A stretch of 64,000 bases of DNA from CAYNST01 sp964434105. Its GTDB lineage: Bacteria > Pseudomonadota > Gammaproteobacteria > Pseudomonadales > Cellvibrionaceae. The stretch covers positions 22,973 to 86,972 of the forward strand of contig CAYSTJ010000014.1 of NCBI GenBank assembly GCA_964434105.1, read 5' to 3'. The position numbers and the translations under genes are program-made. Position 1 is the stretch's first letter, and the number at the start of each line of letters is the position of its first letter. A model generated the notes under the pieces. It was not told the DNA's origin and searched no databases. It saw nothing but the letters and a program-made list of their open reading frames with translations. Shown piece by piece: positions 18,002 through 25,664 of this stretch.

Positions 18002-18967
18002 AGTAAATCCCATATAAAAATGATGCTTTTCTCTATTGGCTCAAAGCAAATGCGTAGCTGAAATTCACATCGGGCCATACAGGTGAACCCGGGACAAAGC
18101 ACGTCCCGCTCTTGAGTTTTTACACTGAACTGCGGACCTCGGGGGTCGCTACCACCCGGCTGCAAGGGTAAACAGCAGAATGGTTCAAACCGAAGCTCGC
18201 AAAACCGAGCTATAAGTGAGCGGCACATAGTACCTTAAAACCGGGGACTTTCGCAGACCGAACACATATTTTCTAAGGCAAATCGACATATTTCACATTT
18301 CACGGGATCCGGTTACAGTCAACGATAGTCGCTTCGCCCCCGGCTGATCGCCAAAACACCCATTCAAGGGCGACGTTGGCTGATCAAAAGTGGCTATTCG
18401 TGCAGCCACAGGCAATCCCGGCACGCGCCCTGCCCTATCCACAACACATTCAGACCCGCTACGACTGAAAGACCCGGTCGATTCGTTGCCGGCGTGCCGC
18501 TTCGCCAATCTGAAGGTTGCGATCAGGGCGACTACGCCAGCATCGACGAGTGTCAATCATCCATCGTTGCCTGAAGACATTCGAGCATCTCTCCGCATGC
18601 GTCAATCGAATGGCAACACTGGACTATTCAACCGAAGCGTATCGACGCGGCCTCACTCAGGCTTTACTTGAACACCTGACGCGATGCTACTTATTTTCAA
18701 AAATAAATTTATACCGGCAATGCGTAACGCGACGAATGCAACAGCAATTTTCGCGGTGCGAGTCACATGGATTTGTTGCGCGGAAATCATAAGAAAAACC
18801 CTATCGCGAACATGTTTTGCGAATGTTGCGGTCAGGCGGATTGCATCAACGGGTGTGGCCGCTAACTTTTTTTTCGACTTCGATAAAAAGACTTACAATT
18901 CCAAAACAAAGCGCGCTATCATTTTAAGACATACCAATCACCGCATTCTTTAGAACAGGTACTTTTT
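18002..18967. other. Long intergenic region between the FKBP gene and the AlgP-like gene
   Basis: Nearly 970 bases with no ORF I can support. The part nearer the FKBP gene (to about 18560) has genome-like composition; the part from about 18660 to 18967 is AT-rich and probably holds the promoter of the AlgP-like gene. Short frames on both strands (for example 18293-18556 minus and 18390-18671 plus) have no recognisable family, ribosome binding site or codon character. A small RNA or a decayed gene cannot be excluded. Confidence 0.5.
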
Positions 18968-20257
18968 ATGGCAGCTCGCAAGAAGAACATCGACATAATA
19001 GCCGACCTGGAAACACAAATCGCCAGGCTGCAGGTCAAGTTGGACAAAGCTCGGGAAAGCAGGAAAAAGGCGGCGGAAAGTTCGGTTACTGCTGCCATGA
19101 AAAAAACCGACAAAGCCAGAACCGCGCTGGCGGTAGCCCGCGAGCGCCTTAAAGCCGCCAACGAGGCCAATAAAGCCAGGAAGACTGTTGCCACCAAAAG
19201 CCGGGTAGCGAAGGCGCGCGCAGCGGTCGATGAGAAGAAGGCGCTGCTGGCTGCCGCCAGAGAAGACGTGCTGCAGGCCAAAAGCGAGCTGGCCGAATTG
19301 AAGGCCGGCAACGCCGGGACGGCCACTACAGTACAAGCGAAGAGCAAAGCGGCGCCGGCCAAACGCACCGCAACTACCCGAAAGACGGCTACCAAAACCA
19401 AAGCCGCTGCCAAAACCAAAGCCGCCACGAAAACCAAAGCGGCTGCCAAAACCAAACCCGCCGCGAAAGCCAAAGCGGCGACCAAAGTGAAATCTGCCGC
19501 GAAAACTGCCCCTAAAACCGCGACCAAATCCAAAGCTGCATCGAAAGTCAAAGCGGCACCCAGGGCAACGGCAGCGTCCCGGACAAAAGCAGCCGGCAAA
19601 ACCCGGCCTGCAGGTAAAGCGGCGACGACATCCGGTGCAACAGCCGCAGCCAAAAAAAGAGCAAAAGCAAATAACGCCAGCGCCGCTAAACCGGCAACTT
19701 CATCGACAACGTCACCCCCTACGGCGAAAGCCGCACCGGCATCGACAGCCAATACGAAAAAAACCGCCGGAAAGCCCGACGGGAAGTCAATCAACCCGAC
19801 CAACAAAGCGGCAACCAGTCAGCCGGTTGATGAACAAATATCCGCGGGCAAGGTACAGCCAGGCAATACCCAGGCAAAGTTTGAGAAGAAAAAGGAATCC
19901 GCCGGTCAGCCGGCTGTCGATACCAACGCAAAAGCCGCCAATAAACAGCCGGAGAACGGAACGTCTTCTGCAGCAGGCAGCGACAACGGAACAAAAACCG
20001 ATGCGTCTCCGGTAGACAAGGCACGGACCGAATCCGGGAAATCGGCAACGCATCCGCAAAAAGAACCTGTGCCAGAGACCACGTCTGCGCCGAAACAGAC
20101 CGGGTCTGCGACCGGGGAATCAGCTGCGGGCAATACCAGACCGGATCCCGTTGCCAGCCCCGACAAGTCGTCCTTCCCTGTCGACAGCGACGCACAGCGC
20201 AAGGAGGAAGCACCCGCAACACCGTTCGGCAGCAGCCTGTTCGGCAACAACAAATAA
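18968..20257 (+). CDS. AlgP-like, histone H1-like Lys/Ala-rich protein
   Basis: A 429-residue protein in three parts. Residues 1-115 form a charged, heptad-rich coiled coil (AARKKNIDIIADLETQIARL at the start). Residues about 125-235 are a low-complexity tract of KTKAAAK/KAATK units like the C-terminus of histone H1 and Pseudomonas AlgP (AlgR3). Residues 236-429 are rich in Ser, Thr, Pro, Gln and Asp. The middle section probably binds DNA or RNA non-specifically. AlgP was described as affecting alginate gene expression; here only the architecture is shared. The repetitive tract can vary in length between strains. Confidence 0.72.
   Translation: MAARKKNIDIIADLETQIARLQVKLDKARESRKKAAESSVTAAMKKTDKARTALAVARERLKAANEANKARKTVATKSRVAKARAAVDEKKALLAAAREDVLQAKSELAELKAGNAGTATTVQAKSKAAPAKRTATTRKTATKTKAAAKTKAATKTKAAAKTKPAAKAKAATKVKSAAKTAPKTATKSKAASKVKAAPRATAASRTKAAGKTRPAGKAATTSGATAAAKKRAKANNASAAKPATSSTTSPPTAKAAPASTANTKKTAGKPDGKSINPTNKAATSQPVDEQISAGKVQPGNTQAKFEKKKESAGQPAVDTNAKAANKQPENGTSSAAGSDNGTKTDASPVDKARTESGKSATHPQKEPVPETTSAPKQTGSATGESAAGNTRPDPVASPDKSSFPVDSDAQRKEEAPATPFGSSLFGNNK
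19380..19560 (+). repeat. Coding low-complexity tract of Lys/Ala repeats
   Basis: Imperfect tandem repeats of about 12-15 bases, built on AAAACCAAAGCCGC, encode the KTKAAAK units of the AlgP-like protein. Slippage here would change the number of units in frame or shift the frame. Confidence 0.75.
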
Positions 20258-20290
20258 ACGACCGTTGCCGGGCGGCTACCGCGCCAGAAT

Positions 20291-20328
20291 GCCCTGAAAC
20301 CGCCTGTATCGCAGGCAGGTTTCCGGGC
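20291..20328. terminator. Hairpin between convergent genes, possible bidirectional terminator
   Basis: GCCCTGAAACCGCCTG at 20291-20306 pairs with the segment 20311-20328, with one mismatch and one bulged base. It lies between the convergent AlgP-like and beta-barrel genes. There is no clear T-run on either side, so its terminator role is inferred from position. Confidence 0.45.
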
Positions 20329-20447
20329 ATGAACCCGTACGATCAACTACCCGTCAGCCCGCTGTTCTGTCTGTGCAGCGGATTGCTGCAGGAAATCCCG
20401 ATTGCCGACGCAGCGCGGTATCCGTACACGATGCTGGAGAGACGTTA

Positions 20448-22535
20448 TCAGAATCGCACCGAGTATCCTGCGAACAGATACTGCGTACCGATGCGATGTC
20501 TCAGCTCCAGATCATTGAAGGCTTCATTGCCAACCTCAATAAACAGTTCGGTGTTGCGAAACGGTTTGTATTTGGCTGCCAGGCTGGCACGCACACGGGA
20601 TTGCGTATGTTGATTCGACTTACGCTGCGTATAGCCGAGATAGACTTTTGGCGTAATAAAAAACTTGTTATTGAAAAAGCGCAGGCGTTCGCTGATCTGC
20701 AGCCAGTTGGACGAAGACTCCGTACTGTCGCTGGTACGCAACGACAGTGACGCAATATCATTGAACCCCAGGAAGTTATTGGCGATCAGCTGTATGCCGC
20801 CGGTCGTATAGCGGTACTCGGCATCATTGTTAAGCACGAAGGACTGTTCCCCGGGCTCTGTCGTAAAGATCGGGATATCGCTCATGACCGACTGGTAAAC
20901 ATCAATGGAAAGATCCAGGTTCTCGTCCAGTTTGCGATGATAGTTAAACGTGCCAAACTCGGATGAGGACGTGCGCAGCAATGCGCGGTATAACAGGTTT
21001 TCACGGTTGATATCGTTCTGAAGGTAGCTCTGTACATCCAGAAACGGCTGACCGAGCAGGACATTTGTGGCCGTTAGAAACGGCGTGCGCTGACGGCCAT
21101 AGCTCGCAGATACGGTTGACCGGTTCTCAAAACGGTAGGTTGATCCGAGCAACAGGTTATTGAACTCCGCAAATTCATAGTCATAGTCCACGTTGAAATA
21201 CCCGGTCAGTGATTCCGCTGTGTAGCGAATATCGGCACCCAGGGCGCTGCGATCCGTTTCGTTGAACAGGGTTTGTTCGGTGTAGTAACCCGTCGCTTTC
21301 CAGTGTTGTCCGAAATCGTAGACGGCATGAATACTGAAAAACCGGCGATCCAGCTCGTCATAAACATCCGCAAACAGCACCGGTTCGCCGATGCTAACCC
21401 CCATGGTCAACTTTTCCAGCACGGGGTATTTAATAGTCACCCCGTCGAATGAGCTGAATACTCCGCTTCTGAAATCCCGCTGCCGCCCGCCGGTGATATC
21501 GAGCCCGTTACCGCTGTGGCGATAGTTCAGATGGAGTTGCCGCAGATTACTGCGCGTATCTCTGCCGCTGTCCATTTCATCGTAGAGGTGATAGCCATTA
21601 ATCCGGGCCTGCATCGCATGCGCGCCCAAGGTCTTGTTGGCATAAATATCGAAATGTGTCGCCACCAGTGACAATACATCTTCTTCGGGTCGATTCCGGA
21701 CATCCCGGGTCATATAGCGATAGGATTGCCCGATTACTCCCCGCAACAGCGGCTTCTTCGGGCGGCCGTCGAAACTTGAGCGGCGCAGTGCGTCCTGCCC
21801 GTCGCTGGTGGCTGTTTCCACGGCGCGCAATCGCTGCGCAATGCGCGGCGCGACACTCGAATCCGGTGCCTCCCGCAGAATCTGCTGGTAAATACGCACG
21901 GCCTGCGGGTGGTCACCGAGGCGCTCATGGCTCAGGCCCAGCAGCTCCCTTGCCCAGAGTGAAGTGCGCGTATCCGATGTCAGGGACAATGCGGCATAGA
22001 ACCGGCTTGCGCGTTCAAAGTCGTTATCAATGTAATGGTCCTTGGCCTGATCCAGCAATGACTGCATAGAGACCTGGGCGGCCGGGTCGGCGGGACTCAG
22101 CCAGTACCAGTCCTGCCGGTCTGCCCGTTCCGGTGGACGGAAGATGGCCTGATAATCGCTGGCGCTGACGGGCACCACACGCATACCCCGCACCACGCCC
22201 TGATATTCATCAATAAACTGCCGGGCTTCGGCCTGGGTGCGGAAAAAACCAAGCTGCAGACGTGCCGGCGCGTTCACCAGATGGTTATGGTCCGCATGCA
22301 GAAGCAGATACCAGAAGCGGTTGAGGCGGGGTCGTAGCGACTGGATATTGGTGTAGGTTGCGTCGAACTGGACAGCATATTGTGCCTTGCTGTGGCTATT
22401 GTAGAGCGCGCGCACGGTCTGCTGCTCTTCATTGCCGCGATCAAGGCCCGCAGCATCCTGCGCGGTCACCGTGGCGGATACCATAAGCAGTGCCAGCAGT
22501 CCGGCTTTGACGAGTAGGTTCAGGGTGGTTTTCAT
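20448..22535 (-). CDS. Outer-membrane beta-barrel with N-terminal SPOR-like and TPR-like regions
   Basis: A 695-residue exported protein. After a signal peptide (to about residue 26, TVTAQ) comes a SPOR-like region (about 55-115; note LQLGFFRTQAEARQFIDEY), then two TPR-like helical repeats (about 160-225), and from about residue 265 to the end an amphipathic beta-rich segment that finishes in VRF, the C-terminal Phe of BAM-assembled barrels. It has no cysteine, so it lacks the N-terminal CXXC of MtrB. It is the last gene of an operon with two multiheme cytochromes, starting five bases after the second. By analogy with porin-cytochrome conduits it may sheath a cytochrome across the outer membrane. 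ATG 22535 follows AAGGG; an in-frame extension to 22616 overlaps the cytochrome gene and is rejected. Confidence 0.75.
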   Translation of the reverse strand: MKTTLNLLVKAGLLALLMVSATVTAQDAAGLDRGNEEQQTVRALYNSHSKAQYAVQFDATYTNIQSLRPRLNRFWYLLLHADHNHLVNAPARLQLGFFRTQAEARQFIDEYQGVVRGMRVVPVSASDYQAIFRPPERADRQDWYWLSPADPAAQVSMQSLLDQAKDHYIDNDFERASRFYAALSLTSDTRTSLWARELLGLSHERLGDHPQAVRIYQQILREAPDSSVAPRIAQRLRAVETATSDGQDALRRSSFDGRPKKPLLRGVIGQSYRYMTRDVRNRPEEDVLSLVATHFDIYANKTLGAHAMQARINGYHLYDEMDSGRDTRSNLRQLHLNYRHSGNGLDITGGRQRDFRSGVFSSFDGVTIKYPVLEKLTMGVSIGEPVLFADVYDELDRRFFSIHAVYDFGQHWKATGYYTEQTLFNETDRSALGADIRYTAESLTGYFNVDYDYEFAEFNNLLLGSTYRFENRSTVSASYGRQRTPFLTATNVLLGQPFLDVQSYLQNDINRENLLYRALLRTSSSEFGTFNYHRKLDENLDLSIDVYQSVMSDIPIFTTEPGEQSFVLNNDAEYRYTTGGIQLIANNFLGFNDIASLSLRTSDSTESSSNWLQISERLRFFNNKFFITPKVYLGYTQRKSNQHTQSRVRASLAAKYKPFRNTELFIEVGNEAFNDLELRHRIGTQYLFAGYSVRF

Positions 22536-22540
22536 AGAAA

Positions 22541-23608
22541 TTACAACCCTTCTCCACCCGGAATTGGAACTTCCACATTCGAAAAATCCACCGTATCGCT
22601 GTGACACTGGTGGCACTCCATGCCCATTCTGTCTCGATGCCCCGGGAACACCCCCCGGGCAATCTGATTGTTATGACAGGACGAGCAGGCGCCGAGCACT
22701 TCGTCGTGGTCGACGACAAGCACCGGGACAAAGCCCTGGGGGGAGTGGCACGATTCACAATTGGCGGTGGTGTTAATGTGATTCGGCGGCTTCCCGCGCG
22801 CCGCCACACCGTTGTGACACGACTGACAGCTGCCGGTGACATGGTCGTGGTCGACGACGATCGGTGGCCATAACAGCGTAGAATGACACGCATCACAGCT
22901 GTTGCTGCTACTGATATGGTTGGTAATTTTTCCGGGCGCGGTGGCGCCATTATGGCAACTGATACAGGCGCCCAGCACAACACTGTGGTCAACCTGGTCA
23001 GGCGCCCACAGCTGGGTATTGTGGCAGGCTTCGCATTCGAGTGACTGCAGGGCGATATGGTCAGGCGGCCGGCCCGGCGCCTGCATACCGTTATGACAGG
23101 TTGCGCAACCGGCGACTATGCCATCATGGCTGAATTGAGCGGGCAGCCAGCTGAAGTCGGAATGGCAGTCGACGCAGCGATCGTGCACGGGTATATGGTG
23201 CGGTGGTTTGCCCGGTGCCTGCATATTGTTATGGCAGTTAATACACGTACCAAATACCTGGGTATGATCGACCCGGCCGACATCCTGCCACAACGTTGGC
23301 GAATGGCAGGTTTCACATTGATTGGCGCTGTGAATATGAGACACCGGCTTGGTACTCGCTTCAAAACGGCCAGTGGGCGTATGACAGCTTTCGCAGCGTC
23401 GCGGCGTACCATCGAACTGCCCGCCTATATGACAGCTTTGACAGGGCACAAAGTCATGGGCGCCAAACAGATCAAAACCGGTTGCAGCATGATCGAACGG
23501 TCGGGCCTGCGACTCCGACTGTGCCAGCGCCATACCGCACCACAGGAGTGCAGCACACAGCGCCCCCAGCAGACTGGTCCGGCCTATCTTGGTATGAAGC
23601 ATCGTCAT
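22541..23608 (-). CDS. Exported 13-heme c-type cytochrome
   Basis: A 355-residue protein with a signal peptide ending in GMALA and 13 CXXCH heme-attachment motifs, about one per 25 residues. From about residue 70 it is built of roughly five tandem di-heme units of about 40 residues with the pattern C-x-x-CHN(G/N)-x-x-A-x-G-K-x-x-x-H-I ... C-x-x-CH ... DH; the extra conserved His residues are likely distal heme ligands. ATG 23608 overlaps the stop of the upstream 21-heme gene as ATGA, so translation is coupled. It likely passes electrons in the periplasm or through the adjacent barrel. Neither the electron donor nor acceptor can be told from sequence. Confidence 0.9.
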   Translation of the reverse strand: MTMLHTKIGRTSLLGALCAALLWCGMALAQSESQARPFDHAATGFDLFGAHDFVPCQSCHIGGQFDGTPRRCESCHTPTGRFEASTKPVSHIHSANQCETCHSPTLWQDVGRVDHTQVFGTCINCHNNMQAPGKPPHHIPVHDRCVDCHSDFSWLPAQFSHDGIVAGCATCHNGMQAPGRPPDHIALQSLECEACHNTQLWAPDQVDHSVVLGACISCHNGATAPGKITNHISSSNSCDACHSTLLWPPIVVDHDHVTGSCQSCHNGVAARGKPPNHINTTANCESCHSPQGFVPVLVVDHDEVLGACSSCHNNQIARGVFPGHRDRMGMECHQCHSDTVDFSNVEVPIPGGEGL

Positions 23609-25173
23609 TCCTGCAATATCAATTCGAAAAACCGGTTCTGGCTGTGGCAGCGACCGCAATTGGGGCCAAAGCCGCCATTATGGATGTCCTGATGGCCGTG
23701 GCAGCTGCCACACAGCGTTGTCGTATTCGCGGGATTACTGCCGGGTTTGTGACAGCCATCGCAGGCGAGGTCCGTGTGTGCACCTAACAGCGCATATCCG
23801 GTATGTGTTTCGTGGTCGAACTGCCACAGGTTCCAGGCATTGGGTGTGTGGCAATCCTGGCATTGGGTGCCCAGGGCGCCTTTGTGATGATCGTCTGTTT
23901 TATGACAGCTGACGCAGTTGGCAGCGGTCCCGATAAACTGGCCTTCCAGATGACAGCTTTCACACGCGACTATCTGATGCATGCCAACCAGCGGGAATTG
24001 TGTAAAATCATGATCAAAGCGGAAAATGGTTGACCAGCTTTCGGTGACATGGCAAGTCGCACAGACGGTCATCTCGGCCTGTTTGTGAATGTCGTCGGCG
24101 GCATGACAGGTTGCGCAATCCCGCGGCAGCGGGTCCTTCAGAGAGCCGGTATGGCAGCTGATACAGGCCTGTTGCGCGTGCGCCCCGGTCAACGGAAACC
24201 CAGAGCGGGCGGCATGATCAAATTTAACCTGAGCCCAGGCCTGATTCTGATGACAGGATTCGCACTGCGTGCCATTGCGGCCGTGATGCACGTCGTCACT
24301 GGCATGGCAGCTGTGGCAGCTGGTGGAGATATCTTTTTGCACCGTGCCCCCCGCATGGCAGGCACTGCAGGGAACCTCGGCATGTTTGTGGGTCAGCGCA
24401 AAACGCGTCGTATTATGGTCGAACACCGTCCTGTTCCAGCCGTCGACACTGTGACAGGTGTCGCACTGCAAGCCATTTTTACCGGCATGCACATCCGCCG
24501 CTTTGTGACAGTTCACACAGGCCATATCCCCGAATTCATAGACCTGCCCGGCGTGGCAGCTGCTGCAGGCGACCTCCTGATGCAACCCCTGCAGGGGAAA
24601 GCGGGTGGTTGAGTGATCGAATGGTCGACGCTGCTGCCACCCCTGGGGCTGGTGGCAGCTGTCACACTGGTCGCCGAGCGCGCCGCGATGAAAATCGTCT
24701 TTCTCATGACAATCGACGCAGGCACTGCCGGTATCGCGACGTTTCGTGTCCGGCTGGTGACACGCACTGCACTGCTGCTCGGCATGCCGGCCTGTCAACG
24801 GAAAGCGGGTATGGCTATGATCAAAAGTATCCGGCTGCAGATTGATGATATCGGCGTCCCGTCCCCGGTGATCGGTGTGACAGGTGGTGCAGTCGCTGGT
24901 GCTCGCCAGCGGATTCAGTCCGTGGTAACCGCTGCCGCCCTGCCGGTCCGCCTGAACTTCATCGTGGCAATCCAGACACAGCCGGGTTGAACCCGCCTGG
25001 TTGAACGATACATGGCATTGGGTACATTCAGACTCGAATTCCGCATGGCCACTGATCAGCTTGCCCGGCATCAGAATCCGATGCTTCAGAGACAGCGCTT
25101 CCGTCGCCGTTGCAGACAGGGGAAGCAGGCTGAAAATAGCTGCCAGAGCGCACAAAACACTTGATCTAATCAT
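23605..25173 (-). CDS. Exported 21-heme c-type cytochrome
   Basis: A 522-residue protein with a signal peptide (to about residue 23) and 21 CXXCH motifs. From about residue 100 it repeats a unit of about 65 residues: C-x-x-CH, H-x-G-x-x-G-x-x-C-x-x-CH, then a Trp and FDH-x-x-T-x-(F/Y)-x-L-x-G-x-H-x-x-x-x-C-x-x-CH. About six clear copies follow a first, divergent one, giving three hemes per unit. Conserved non-motif His residues would give bis-His ligation. It heads the cytochrome-cytochrome-barrel operon. GTG 25179 is also in frame, but ATG 25173 follows a GAGTG and gives a good signal peptide. Periplasmic wire or surface reductase are both possible. Confidence 0.9.
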   Translation of the reverse strand: MIRSSVLCALAAIFSLLPLSATATEALSLKHRILMPGKLISGHAEFESECTQCHVSFNQAGSTRLCLDCHDEVQADRQGGSGYHGLNPLASTSDCTTCHTDHRGRDADIINLQPDTFDHSHTRFPLTGRHAEQQCSACHQPDTKRRDTGSACVDCHEKDDFHRGALGDQCDSCHQPQGWQQRRPFDHSTTRFPLQGLHQEVACSSCHAGQVYEFGDMACVNCHKAADVHAGKNGLQCDTCHSVDGWNRTVFDHNTTRFALTHKHAEVPCSACHAGGTVQKDISTSCHSCHASDDVHHGRNGTQCESCHQNQAWAQVKFDHAARSGFPLTGAHAQQACISCHTGSLKDPLPRDCATCHAADDIHKQAEMTVCATCHVTESWSTIFRFDHDFTQFPLVGMHQIVACESCHLEGQFIGTAANCVSCHKTDDHHKGALGTQCQDCHTPNAWNLWQFDHETHTGYALLGAHTDLACDGCHKPGSNPANTTTLCGSCHGHQDIHNGGFGPNCGRCHSQNRFFELILQE

Positions 25174-25664
25174 AGTCACTCAAATAAACCGTACCCATAG
25201 TCCTTCACGGTGAACAAAAAACCAACTTCCGCAGCGTTGCGACAGACCATAATGTGGGCATGGGCAATTCCTGTGACCGCAGCAGTAGCTGTCATACAAC
25301 ATCAACGACAAGCCTTTTTTGATGAATTCGCCATATTATTATGTTTTTGTATACACCCCCGACAACTAAATGGCTATTTTTTAACCCACTTCAAATATTT
25401 CCAGACCCGACTGAGGGTAAACTGCCAATCAGTGCTCACTCGGTAATCTTATAAAAGCGACGAAACCGGGATGCAGCAGGGGCGTCGTCCCCCGGATTCA
25501 ATAACGCGCGGATTATAAGCGACCCCGAAACGTCAGAGTGAGGCTTGTATCTCATGCATTTGCCTGAAACGCAAATATCATGGGAGAAAACCGATATCCC
25601 GGACATTTCGGCGCAACTTATAAACCGGCCTTCAATGGTATAACACGGAAACTGGAGACTCGCC
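25174..25664. other. Divergent intergenic region between the cytochrome operon and the Sel1/ankyrin gene
   Basis: About 490 bases with no convincing gene. It must hold the promoter of the multiheme operon and that of the Sel1/ankyrin gene. It is AT-richer than its surroundings around 25300-25400. I looked for an FNR/Anr-type TTGAT-N4-ATCAA site and found none with correct spacing. Confidence 0.5.

Noticed and set aside
18293..18556. 87-codon minus-strand frame in the long intergenic region
   Set aside because: No ribosome binding site, no recognisable domain, atypical composition.
25161..25173. FNR/Anr-like TTGAT...ATCA at the start of the cytochrome operon
   Set aside because: Spacing is three bases rather than four and it overlaps the coding start.
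22441..25179. Regular short repeats that could suggest a CRISPR array
   Set aside because: The periodicity follows CXXCH codons and protein repeats in frame; spacers are not unique and repeats are not identical.
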